Assembly (NCBI GenBank): GCA_024641475.1
Contig: JAHECZ010000005.1
Coordinates: 29,808-93,807 of the forward strand
From: Gammaproteobacteria bacterium
Lineage (GTDB): Bacteria; Pseudomonadota; Gammaproteobacteria; UBA6429; Thiohalophilaceae
Length of the DNA: 64,000 nt
Direction of reading: 5' to 3'
Shown piece by piece: positions 21,836 through 33,018 of this stretch; the first letter of the stretch is position 1; each line of letters opens with the position of its first letter. The position numbers and the translations under genes were made by a program. The notes beneath the pieces are model-generated. The model made no database searches. It had not been told where the DNA came from and was given only the letters and a program-made list of their open reading frames with translations.

Positions 21836-22614
21836 ACAAGAAACTAATCCTATTGATCGCGGTATTTTTCCCGGCGCTGGCTTTGGCCAGCGGTGGTGAA
21901 GCGCACCTGTCCAAGGCAGACATCAACCTGGAAAATACCGATTCGTTACGCCGCGGCGCACGTTTATTTACCAACTATTGCCTGTCATGCCATTCGGCAG
22001 GTTATGTGCGTTATAAACGTGTTGCTAATGATCTGGGCGTGGATGAAAAATTGGCAGCCAGAGACATGATGTTTGTCTATGATTTTTCCAAAAAAACGGA
22101 AGGGCAGCCTAAGAAGATAGGTGATCTGATGACCGTGGCCATGAGCAGCGAAGATGCCAAACAATGGTTTGGTACTGCTGTGCCAGACCTCTCCGTCATT
22201 GCTCGTTCGCGTGAAGCAGACTGGTTGTACACTTATCTGACTACCTTTTATGTTGACGCGAAGCGCCCAATGGGTGTCAATAATATCGCCTTCCATAATG
22301 TCGGTATGCCGCATGTGCTGTGGGAGCTGGATGGCCTGAAGAAACCCATCTATGAAGTGAAAAAACACAAGCACGGTGATACCGAAACCGAAGAACAGGT
22401 GTTCACTGGTAAATTTGAATATCTGACTGAAGGCAAATTATCTCCGGCCAAATACAAGGAAGCCGCCAATGATCTGGTCAACTTCCTGGTCTATTTGGGA
22501 GAACCTGGTCGCATGGAGCGTCAGCGGACCGGTGTGCTGGTAATTTTTTTCCTCGTGATACTGTTGGTGTTTTCATATTTAATGAAGCGCGAATTCTGGA
22601 AGGACGTCCATTGA
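21832..22614 (+). CDS. petC: Cytochrome c1
   Basis: Heme motif CLSCHS; C-terminal TM; follows cytochrome b. Confidence 0.95.
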   Translation: MNKKLILLIAVFFPALALASGGEAHLSKADINLENTDSLRRGARLFTNYCLSCHSAGYVRYKRVANDLGVDEKLAARDMMFVYDFSKKTEGQPKKIGDLMTVAMSSEDAKQWFGTAVPDLSVIARSREADWLYTYLTTFYVDAKRPMGVNNIAFHNVGMPHVLWELDGLKKPIYEVKKHKHGDTETEEQVFTGKFEYLTEGKLSPAKYKEAANDLVNFLVYLGEPGRMERQRTGVLVIFFLVILLVFSYLMKREFWKDVH

Positions 22615-22655
22615 TTTGCCGTATTGCGTAATTAGTAATTCAGGCAAGGATGATA

Positions 22656-22681
22656 ACAAAGGGGGAATATTCCCCCTTTGT
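22656..22681. repeat. 26-bp perfect palindrome between petC and sspA
   Basis: ACAAAGGGGGAATATTCCCCCTTTGT equals its own reverse complement. Confidence 0.95.
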
Positions 22682-22709
22682 CCGTTATAGATACAAGGTA
22701 AATTAGACA

Positions 22710-23345
22710 ATGAAAACCGTGGGACAAATGGCTAACCGGCGTCAGGCGATGACGTTATTTTCCGCAGAGAATTCGCCGCGTTGCCACATGGTTCGTATCG
22801 TGTTGGCCGAGAAAGGGATTAGTCATGATTTGTTGCTGGTCAACGAAAATGATACGCCTGAAGAACTCAAGGATCTGAATCCCTATAATGAAGTACCGAC
22901 CCTGGTGGATCGGGATCTGGTGTTATATGACCATCGTATAATTACTGAATACCTTGATGAACGTTTTCCGCATCCTCCTTTACTGCCGGTTGATCCCGTA
23001 TCGCGCAGTCGGCATCGACTGATGCTGGGTCGTGTCGAACGTGACTGGTATTCCTTGCTCGACAAGATTGTGTTGCAGGATAAACAGAGTGATGCAGCCC
23101 GGAAGGCCTTACGTGATAGTTTGCTGGCAACACTTGCGATTTTTGAACAAAAACCGTATTTCCTCAGTGATGATGTAAGTCTGATTGATTGTGCATTGGC
23201 ACCGTTGCTGTGGCGGCTGCCTTCCTATGATATTGTTTTACCCGGTGCAGCCAAGGCATTGCAGCAATATGCGGAACGATTGTTTAATCGAGCAGCGTTC
23301 GTTGCCAGCCTTACCGAAAAGGAAAAAGAACTGCGTGGTGATTGA
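22710..23345 (+). CDS. sspA: Stringent starvation protein A
   Basis: GST-like fold; MTLFSAENSPRCHMVRIVLAEKGI; followed by sspB. Confidence 0.95.
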   Translation: MKTVGQMANRRQAMTLFSAENSPRCHMVRIVLAEKGISHDLLLVNENDTPEELKDLNPYNEVPTLVDRDLVLYDHRIITEYLDERFPHPPLLPVDPVSRSRHRLMLGRVERDWYSLLDKIVLQDKQSDAARKALRDSLLATLAIFEQKPYFLSDDVSLIDCALAPLLWRLPSYDIVLPGAAKALQQYAERLFNRAAFVASLTEKEKELRGD

Positions 23346-23377
23346 GTTCGTGTGATTTATCATAAAGACGATAACTT

Positions 23378-23761
23378 ATGGCTACAACTTCCAGTCAACC
23401 CTATTTGATACGTGCGATTTACCAATGGATCATCGATAATGATCTCACCCCGTATCTGCTCGTCGATGCCAGTAACGATGACGTCGTTGTACCGCGTCAC
23501 TATATCGAAAATCATAAAATCATTCTCAATGTCGCGCCACGTGCCGTAACCAATCTGGAGCTCGGCAATGAACAAGTGTGGTTTGACGCCCGTTTTGCAG
23601 GTAATCCCATGCATGTACAATTTCCGGTGTTAGCCGTGCTGGCAATTTATGCCAAAGAGAATGGCCAGGGGATGGTTTTTAATGAACATCGTCCGCCGCC
23701 GGATACCCCGGACGATAGTCCTTCCAAACCAGCTCGACCAAGTCTGCGTGTCGTAAAATAA
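23378..23761 (+). CDS. sspB: ClpXP adaptor SspB
   Basis: PYLIRAIYQWIIDNDLTPYLLVDAS; C-terminal RPSLRVVK ClpX-binding tail. Confidence 0.96.
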   Translation: MATTSSQPYLIRAIYQWIIDNDLTPYLLVDASNDDVVVPRHYIENHKIILNVAPRAVTNLELGNEQVWFDARFAGNPMHVQFPVLAVLAIYAKENGQGMVFNEHRPPPDTPDDSPSKPARPSLRVVK

Positions 23762-23785
23762 TCAGGTAACTTTCCCGCCGTTACC

Positions 23786-24280
23786 ATGATCGAAATTATT
23801 CACGGCGATATCACAAAACTGGTAGTCGATGCGATTGTCAACGCGGCGAACACCAGTTTGCTCGGGGGTGGCGGAGTCGATGGCGCCATTCACCGTACGG
23901 CTGGTCCGCAATTATTAAATGCCTGCCGTGAACTGCATGGTTGCGAGACAGGGGATGCCAAGCTTACAGCCGGGTTTTTGTTGCCCGCACGCTATGTGAT
24001 TCACACAGTTGGGCCAATCTGGCAGGGTGGGGAAAGCAATGAAGCAGCGCTATTAACGCAATGCTACCGTCGCTGTTTTGAAATTGCGCGCCAGCAACAA
24101 TTGCGCAGCATTGCTTTTCCTGGGATCAGCACCGGCGTATATCGATTCCCTAAAGAAATTGCAGCACGCATCGCGTTGACACAAATGCAGGCGAACCAGG
24201 CTGATTTCGAAAGAATTATTGCGGTATGTTTTAGTAAGTCTGATCAGAATTTGTATCAGCGCCTGGCTGACGGGCAGTGA
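23786..24280 (+). CDS. Macrodomain protein (O-acetyl-ADP-ribose deacetylase-like)
   Basis: [46 protein letters not shown]. Confidence 0.94.
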   Translation: MIEIIHGDITKLVVDAIVNAANTSLLGGGGVDGAIHRTAGPQLLNACRELHGCETGDAKLTAGFLLPARYVIHTVGPIWQGGESNEAALLTQCYRRCFEIARQQQLRSIAFPGISTGVYRFPKEIAARIALTQMQANQADFERIIAVCFSKSDQNLYQRLADGQ

Positions 24281-24286
24281 TGAGAC

Positions 24287-24574
24287 TCAGGCATACTGAT
24301 CAATGCCGCGATCGAACTGACCAGCAATTGAATCCAAATGCCGCCTGCCACTCCGATTACGGCGGGAATGGGGGCTACGTAAATCCAGTAATACTTTTTG
24401 TTTGTGTTGGCGACGGTCATCTTTACGTCGATCGTGCTCAGAACGGCAGGCGTTATTATGTAACGCGGTACTGGCTACATTCAGCGGCAGCATATAGCGG
24501 ATAGCACGAGTTACGACCTTGGGTTTTAAATAAACCGGATCAAACGCGGCAGATATATGCCGTAGCAACATCAA
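24287..24574 (-). CDS. Arginine-rich small hypothetical protein
   Basis: 95 aa open frame, little overlap with other genes, DRRKDDRRQHKQKVLLDLRS; no recognised family. Confidence 0.4.
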   Translation of the reverse strand: MMLLRHISAAFDPVYLKPKVVTRAIRYMLPLNVASTALHNNACRSEHDRRKDDRRQHKQKVLLDLRSPHSRRNRSGRRHLDSIAGQFDRGIDQYA

Positions 24575-24778
24575 ACTCCCCCTGTTAATCTTTAAAAACT
24601 ATATTATTATCAGTACGTTACTAGTAATTGCATGAATAATATACATGTAGAAAGTATGCTAAATATACAATATTAATACTGTGATACTTAACACATTTTA
24701 ACTAGTGCACCCGCACGCCAATGCCGATAACCTCAACAGGCCAGCAAATCAGTCCTAAAGATTGATCGGGGGCATCCC

Positions 24779-25528
24779 ATGCGAATATGCAAACAGCCGA
24801 AAATATTTTACCAGCCTGTTCTAAGCCATCAACGGTTTTGGTGTGGATTGTTAATGTGCGCAACGCTGGCCATCAGTGGTTGTGCAGGCAGTTTCATGCA
24901 CACCAACTCACAACAACACAATAACGGCCTCACCGACGAGTTATTGCAAAAAGAAGGTCTGGCCTTTCTTACACCTTCAACCATTACCGGGCAGGAAGAA
25001 GACAAGCAGGCGCTGGCCCTGGTGTTCAGTGAAGTGCTGACACGGCTACATCCCAAGATCCGCCATGTATCACTACCACAGACGTTGAGCGCGATTAACA
25101 GTCAGGGATTAACCAATGACTATCGCACGATGTATGAGCAATACCGTAATACCGGAATATTCAAACAAGATATCCTCAAGCGCATCGGTCAGGCTACCGG
25201 TGCCCGTTATGCTGTGCAATTGAAATTAGCCGGTTTTAATCAGGGTGCGGAAGGCCGGTTTGGCGTGTTTGGCTGGCGGATAGTCGATACGCAATATGCA
25301 AAAATTCGGTTGTTTGTGCAGATATGGGATACCAGTGCCGGTGTGATCGTCTGGGAAATGAGTCACGAGATGAATTACGGTTATGACAGTGTATCCGACA
25401 GAGGCGTGAGTTTCCGCAGTATTGTCGAAGCCTCTGCTAACGATATTCTTGGTAATTTGCCAGCGGAAAAACATCCGATCGAGTCGGTTGCGGGTACGCA
25501 TGCCGTGACTCAAATCAAGACTGATTGA
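24779..25528 (+). CDS. Hypothetical lipoprotein
   Basis: N-terminal signal with lipobox-like LAISGCAG; 249 aa. Confidence 0.75.
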   Translation: MRICKQPKIFYQPVLSHQRFWCGLLMCATLAISGCAGSFMHTNSQQHNNGLTDELLQKEGLAFLTPSTITGQEEDKQALALVFSEVLTRLHPKIRHVSLPQTLSAINSQGLTNDYRTMYEQYRNTGIFKQDILKRIGQATGARYAVQLKLAGFNQGAEGRFGVFGWRIVDTQYAKIRLFVQIWDTSAGVIVWEMSHEMNYGYDSVSDRGVSFRSIVEASANDILGNLPAEKHPIESVAGTHAVTQIKTD

Positions 25529-26681
25529 ATAACGGCAAGGACTGAAATTCACTAAATGGATCACTGCCAGCGGCGAGATTCCACCATTTTTCTATCAGGG
25601 TGGTATATAACCGCCGAAAATCAGTAGTGAATTTTAAATTCTCATCTTGTAACTCAGCGAGGGCTGGCATTTGCCCGTAGTGTCCGCCAGCCACTTGTCC
25701 ACCCAATAGAAAATGGCTGGCTGCCGTACCGTGATCGGTACCATGCTTGGCATTCTCATGTACGCTCCGGCCGAATTCTGAATAGGTCAGCACCACTACG
25801 CGATTCCACAGACCGCGTTCCTGCAAGTTCGACTGGAAATTTACCAGCGCTTCTGCCAGTTGTTGCAATAATAGTTCGTGTTGTGGCGGTTGATTGCTAT
25901 GCGTGTCAAAACTTCCGTGACTGAGCTTGTAAACGGGATTGGCAACATCAGTTGCCATCAAATGGGCCACGGCAGAAAGCTGCGCATCGATATTGGATTT
26001 AAATGGTGGATCCGACAGATAGTTCTCATCGATTAGCTGGTTGAACATACTTTGCGGCGCTGCATTGATCGCTTTTTGAACTTCGATGATATGTGCCAGT
26101 GCCGGGTTTTCTGGCGGAGTTGTCGCTGCTTCTTTTTGTTCGGCGCGGTTGAGAAACTGCCCAGGGTTGGTCATGACGATTGATTTTGAATGAATACCAT
26201 CGAGTGGCCCCATATCATCCGACAGCGCAATGCCGCTGGCTGTAAATTTATTTGGCAATGGGTGGCGCTCAAAGCACCGCGTAATCCAGCCGTCGCGCAA
26301 GACCGTGGCACTGTCTGAACCGGTATTCCAGATTTCACTGGATCGATAATGTGAGAGGCTCGGGTTGGCATAGCCCAGGCCATGAATAAGTGCGATCTGT
26401 TTTTTTTCCCACAAAGGTAATAAAGGACGTAATGCGGGATGCCAGGCGAGTTGTTCGCCAAGCGGCAAAACTTTATCACGTGCCAAAGCAATTGTCGGAC
26501 GATACTGGTAGTAGAGCGGATCCTGATAGGGGATGACCGTATTCAGGCTGTCGTTTGCTCCTTTGAGTTCAATGAGTACCACAATGCGATCCCAGCGTGG
26601 GGCACCCTCGGCGAAGATATTTGTGCTGCGTAACAGATAAGGTGCAGTGGCAAGCAATTTAAGTAAATCGCGGCGGCGCAT
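25515..26681 (-). CDS. DUF1501 domain protein, Tat-type signal
   Basis: MRRRDLLKLLATAPYL, then VVLIELKGANDSLNTVIPYQDPLYYQYRPTIAL; YSEFGRSVHENAKHGTDHGTAASHFLLGG. Confidence 0.9.
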   Translation of the reverse strand: MRRRDLLKLLATAPYLLRSTNIFAEGAPRWDRIVVLIELKGANDSLNTVIPYQDPLYYQYRPTIALARDKVLPLGEQLAWHPALRPLLPLWEKKQIALIHGLGYANPSLSHYRSSEIWNTGSDSATVLRDGWITRCFERHPLPNKFTASGIALSDDMGPLDGIHSKSIVMTNPGQFLNRAEQKEAATTPPENPALAHIIEVQKAINAAPQSMFNQLIDENYLSDPPFKSNIDAQLSAVAHLMATDVANPVYKLSHGSFDTHSNQPPQHELLLQQLAEALVNFQSNLQERGLWNRVVVLTYSEFGRSVHENAKHGTDHGTAASHFLLGGQVAGGHYGQMPALAELQDENLKFTTDFRRLYTTLIEKWWNLAAGSDPFSEFQSLPLFNQS

Positions 26682-26690
26682 GGTAAGTGG

Positions 26691-29142
<2,452 letters not shown>

Positions 29143-29148
29143 ACGTAT

Positions 29149-31044
29149 TTACATGTTTCCCTGTTCCAGAGCAATCGGTCGACCCGCGCGGAATTTTACC
29201 CAGGTTAGCTGGCGACGAATATGTAAATTATTATCCAGGCTGAGGCTGCCGGTCTCGCCATCGAAGCGCTCGTAAGGATATTTACGCAAGGTATTCAATG
29301 CACCGATGATATTAAAAGCATCAATGCCCAGCGCATAGACGCGTTGCAGTGTGTTCCCGGCCTCGGAAATATTTGGTTCAAGTTCCAGATGTAAATTTCG
29401 ATGCAAGGTACTGCCGGATAAAACCCAGGGCATATCACCGAACATCACACCATCCATATCCCGATCACGTTCCTGATTGAGACTGCCAGTATAGATATGC
29501 GAGGTGGAATATACCGGCACTTCGGTAGCGTGGTAAAAATTTAATTGCGGCTGAATCTGTCTGCCCTGTACCGGGTAGGCTGCCAGGAAAATATAATCGA
29601 TATCTTCGCGACGTTGCGGTGTAAATTTAATTTCATGTCTGAGTGTGCTGGCAACCCGGCGTGAGCGTTTATAGCTTTCATCAATATTTAACAAAGCTTG
29701 AATGGAGTTTGAATAATCCATTTTTGCCGGGTCATAAGTTTGCACTTCAAGAATCCTGCCGCCCACAGCCAGCCAGCGTTCGCGGAAGGCCTGTAGCATG
29801 CGTTCTCCCCATGGACCAGCGGGGATTAACACGGCGGCATTGACATAACCATCGAGCCAGGTTCGATCAGCAACCTGACGGGCTTCTTCTTCGGGTGACA
29901 AACTGAATTGATACAAATTTGCCCGCAATGGGCGTTCTTCTTCCGGCAGGCTATTCAAGGACAGAGTCGTTACCGGCAATTCGTCCAATTGTAACAGCTG
30001 CTGCATGGCTTCTTTTTGTAATGGGCCAACGATAAATTGTGCACCATCTTTTACAGCGGTTTGATACAGGTCCCGGAATTTATTGGTGTCATCGCCGGTG
30101 TCATAGATACGAATCTTTTGATTGGCATTGGGACGACGTGAGTAATATGCTGCCAGGAAACCATCGCGTGCAGCTTCACCCGCTTTGGCAAATTTTCCGG
30201 TTAAGGGCAACATCAGAGCTATCCGATCTGGATAGGCGACGTCTTCCGGTTTACGTTGCATGAGCGCATTGAGCATGTCATCACTGATGGGATGATTGGG
30301 GTATTTGCTGCGCCATTGTGTCAGCTGTTCCTTCAAACGTATCGGACTCAGCTGATAGATTTTGGCAATGGATACCAGCTCCATCCAGCCGCTGGTAATA
30401 TCCGGTGGCGGCGCGGTCCGTAATTGTTGCAAGGCGCGTTCACTCATGCTGGTGAGCAATGCCCAGATGCGTTGTTGATTGGCCGCAACTAACTCTTTAA
30501 CACTCAGGTATTTTTCCCGTTGTATCAATTCACGCGCTGCATCCAATCGATTTCCCGTCAATGCATAGGCCTCGGCATGTAACGCATGATAGTCAGTCAG
30601 ATATATTTCGGGAGTGCCGGAGCGCAGAGACATGGCAAGTAATTCCACTGCCTGCGCCGGATGACGTTCAGCCAGAGCCAGATGTGCCTTTGTTAAGCGC
30701 AGCAATTCCTGCCCGAGGTAGTCGGAATCGTTGACATGGAAGCTATAAAATAATTGCAATGCCTGCGGTAATTGCTCGCTGCGCGCCAAGGCAGCAACTG
30801 CGCGCAGGTGTAAATGGATTTTGTCACTGCCCTGACTTTTATCAGCGCGACTGAGAAACTGTTTGGCGGCATTAACGTAATCACCTGCTTGCATCAATTG
30901 TTCGGGATCTTCGCTCGGAATGGCCTGGCTTACCGGCATACCGGGTATTTCCGGTTTTTGCGGGCGTTCCACCGTGGCACAACCGCCAAGCCAGGTAGCG
31001 ATAGCAGTCAGAAGAATGATTTTGTGCTTCATATGCGTTTTCAC
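29149..31044 (-). CDS. lpoA: Penicillin-binding protein activator LpoA
   Basis: Lipoprotein (WLGGCATVERP) with C-terminal periplasmic-binding-like LppC domain; next to rsmI and yraN. Confidence 0.92.
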   Translation of the reverse strand: MKTHMKHKIILLTAIATWLGGCATVERPQKPEIPGMPVSQAIPSEDPEQLMQAGDYVNAAKQFLSRADKSQGSDKIHLHLRAVAALARSEQLPQALQLFYSFHVNDSDYLGQELLRLTKAHLALAERHPAQAVELLAMSLRSGTPEIYLTDYHALHAEAYALTGNRLDAARELIQREKYLSVKELVAANQQRIWALLTSMSERALQQLRTAPPPDITSGWMELVSIAKIYQLSPIRLKEQLTQWRSKYPNHPISDDMLNALMQRKPEDVAYPDRIALMLPLTGKFAKAGEAARDGFLAAYYSRRPNANQKIRIYDTGDDTNKFRDLYQTAVKDGAQFIVGPLQKEAMQQLLQLDELPVTTLSLNSLPEEERPLRANLYQFSLSPEEEARQVADRTWLDGYVNAAVLIPAGPWGERMLQAFRERWLAVGGRILEVQTYDPAKMDYSNSIQALLNIDESYKRSRRVASTLRHEIKFTPQRREDIDYIFLAAYPVQGRQIQPQLNFYHATEVPVYSTSHIYTGSLNQERDRDMDGVMFGDMPWVLSGSTLHRNLHLELEPNISEAGNTLQRVYALGIDAFNIIGALNTLRKYPYERFDGETGSLSLDNNLHIRRQLTWVKFRAGRPIALEQGNM

Positions 31045-31103
31045 GATAGGTTAGTATCCATAGGGTAAGACGTATTTGAACGTCGTGACCAGGGAATTAT
31101 AAC

Positions 31104-31961
31104 GTGTCTTTTCAGCCGGGTGTGTTGTACGTGGTGGCTACTCCCTTGGGAAATCTTGGGGATATGACCTACCGTGCTGTGGAAATGCTCAAACAGGTAG
31201 ATGTTATCCTGGCCGAGGATACCCGTCATAGCCGCAAACTACTCGATCACTATGGCATTCAAACCCAACTGCAGGCATTGCACGAACACAACGAATTACA
31301 GCAAACGGCAGCCATACTGGCAACATTACAGCAGGGTAAGCAGGTGGCCATTATCAGTGATGCGGGTACGCCATTGATCAGCGATCCGGGTTTTGTATTG
31401 GTGCGTGAAGCACAATCAGCGGGCATCCGTGTGGTACCGATACCTGGCGCCAGTGCAGTGATTGCGGCGTTATCGGTAGCCGGGTTACCCACCGATCGTT
31501 TTGTCTTTGAGGGATTTTTACCTGCAAAATCAGCAGCACGACAGACTTATTTGCAATCACTCCGGCATGAAACTCGCACCATGGTGTTTTATGAAGCACC
31601 GCATCGAATTCTGGATACACTGGAGGATCTGTGCCAGATATTTGAGCCGGAACGAACTGCGGTTATGGCACGAGAGTTAACCAAGACTTATGAAACCGTG
31701 TGCGCCAAACCGTTGCAAGAATTACGTAACTTTGTTGCGGCTGATACTAAACAACAGCTTGGGGAAGTGGTTTTACTGCTACATGGCGCGGCGACAGTGA
31801 CGCAAACGGCGCGAGCAGAGATAGAAATTGACACCCTGTTAACACAACTTCTGGAACACCTGTCGGTAAAGAATACCGCGCAGCTAGTCGCCGCACTAAC
31901 CGGACAAAGTAAAAATGCCTTGTATGATAGGGCACTGCAATTGTCTCAACCCAAGTCCTAG
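31104..31961 (+). CDS. rsmI: 16S rRNA (cytidine1402-2'-O)-methyltransferase
   Basis: LYVVATPLGNLGDMTYRAVEMLKQVDVILAEDTRHS. Confidence 0.96.
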   Translation: MSFQPGVLYVVATPLGNLGDMTYRAVEMLKQVDVILAEDTRHSRKLLDHYGIQTQLQALHEHNELQQTAAILATLQQGKQVAIISDAGTPLISDPGFVLVREAQSAGIRVVPIPGASAVIAALSVAGLPTDRFVFEGFLPAKSAARQTYLQSLRHETRTMVFYEAPHRILDTLEDLCQIFEPERTAVMARELTKTYETVCAKPLQELRNFVAADTKQQLGEVVLLLHGAATVTQTARAEIEIDTLLTQLLEHLSVKNTAQLVAALTGQSKNALYDRALQLSQPKS

Positions 31962-31980
31962 CGTTTAGGTACAATGGGCG

Positions 31981-32330
31981 CGGAAGTCGGCCAGGCAATC
32001 GCTGGGAGAGCAATCTCCTGGAGGAAAGTCCGGACTCCATAGGGCGGGATGCCAGGTAACGCCTGGGCGATGTGAGTCGACGGAAAGTGCCACAGAAAAT
32101 ACACCGCCGATGGCCGCAAGGCACAGGTAAGGGTGAAATGGTGCGGTAAGAGCGCACCGCGTCGCTGGCAACAGTCGACGGCACGGAAAACCCCATCCGG
32201 AGCAAGGCCAAATAGGGAAGCATTGGTGCGGCCCGCACTGCTTCCGGGTAGGCTGCTTGAGCCAGACAGCGATGTCTGGCCCAGAGGAATGATTGCCCAC
32301 GACAGAATCCGGCTTATCGGCCGACTTCCT
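31981..32330 (+). ncRNA. rnpB: RNase P RNA, class A
   Basis: GGAGGAAAGTCCGGACTCC, GGGTGAAATGGTGCGGTAAGAGCGCACCGC, AGGGAAGC-like segment, and 5' GGAAGTCGGCC pairing with 3' GGCCGACTTCC. Confidence 0.95.
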
Positions 32331-32475
32331 TCTACTATTTCACTTTAGCTGATCGTTCTAACTCCTTGTTTTTCAGCAGTTTCACACATCCAAAAATCCG
32401 ACTTATCCACAGCCTTATGTGGCGCTAAGTTACTGACTTTATTACAAGAATTGTTGTTTTCGTGGGGGATTTGGC

Positions 32476-32537
32476 TTGACACAAAGCCCATATACTACCT
32501 ATAGTGTTAGGAAGTGGGATAAAGTGGGTTTAAATGG
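32476..32537 (+). promoter_or_regulatory. Putative dcw promoter with MraZ-box array
   Basis: TTGACA (32476) and TATAGT (32500) with 18-bp spacer, then TGGGATAAAG-TGGGTTTAAA-TGGC repeats with 10-bp period starting at 32515. Confidence 0.72.
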
Positions 32538-32562
32538 CAGAAATGCCATCAAAGGGGTCAGC

Positions 32563-33018
32563 GTGTTTCGTGGAGTGAACGTCCTCAGTCTGGATGCCAA
32601 GGGGCGCATGGCGATGCCAAGCAAGTATCGTGAGCGCTTGCAAACCATGGGCAATGGCCAGGTGGTGGTGACGCTCGATATGAGTGACCCCTGTTTATTG
32701 ATCTATCCACTGACGGAATGGGAAGACATCGAACGCAAATTGGTGCGCCTGCCCAGCTTGAACAAACAGGCTGTTCGGCTCAAACGGTTGTTATTGGGAC
32801 ATGCTTCCGAATGTGAACTCGATAGCCACGGACGAATCCTGCTACCGCCCACGCTACGTGACCTGGTCAAACTGGACAAACATGTCGTGTTATTAGGCCA
32901 AGGCAACAAATTCGAAGTGTGGGAAGAACAAGCCTGGAATGAACGCCGCGATAAGTGGTTGGGTGAAACTGACCTGGATCAGGAGCTGACCGATGGCCTG
33001 GAATCCCTTTCCTTGTAA
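32563..33018 (+). CDS. mraZ: Transcriptional regulator MraZ
   Basis: FRGVNVLSLDAKGRMAMPSKYRE; GTG start at 32563 with AAGGGG upstream; the longer ORF-track start overlaps the promoter. Confidence 0.94.
   Translation: MFRGVNVLSLDAKGRMAMPSKYRERLQTMGNGQVVVTLDMSDPCLLIYPLTEWEDIERKLVRLPSLNKQAVRLKRLLLGHASECELDSHGRILLPPTLRDLVKLDKHVVLLGQGNKFEVWEEQAWNERRDKWLGETDLDQELTDGLESLSL

Noticed and set aside
24277-24504. 75-aa plus-strand ORF after the macrodomain gene
   Set aside because: Mostly overlaps the opposite-strand arginine-rich ORF and has no domain; I could support at most one of the two and the minus-strand frame looked more coherent.
24700-24778. Possible riboswitch upstream of the lipoprotein gene
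   Set aside because: I compared the segment mentally with the c-di-GMP (GEMM) consensus and found no convincing match.
31747-32238. 163-aa minus-strand ORF
   Set aside because: Lies largely antisense to the RNase P RNA gene; GC-driven spurious frame.
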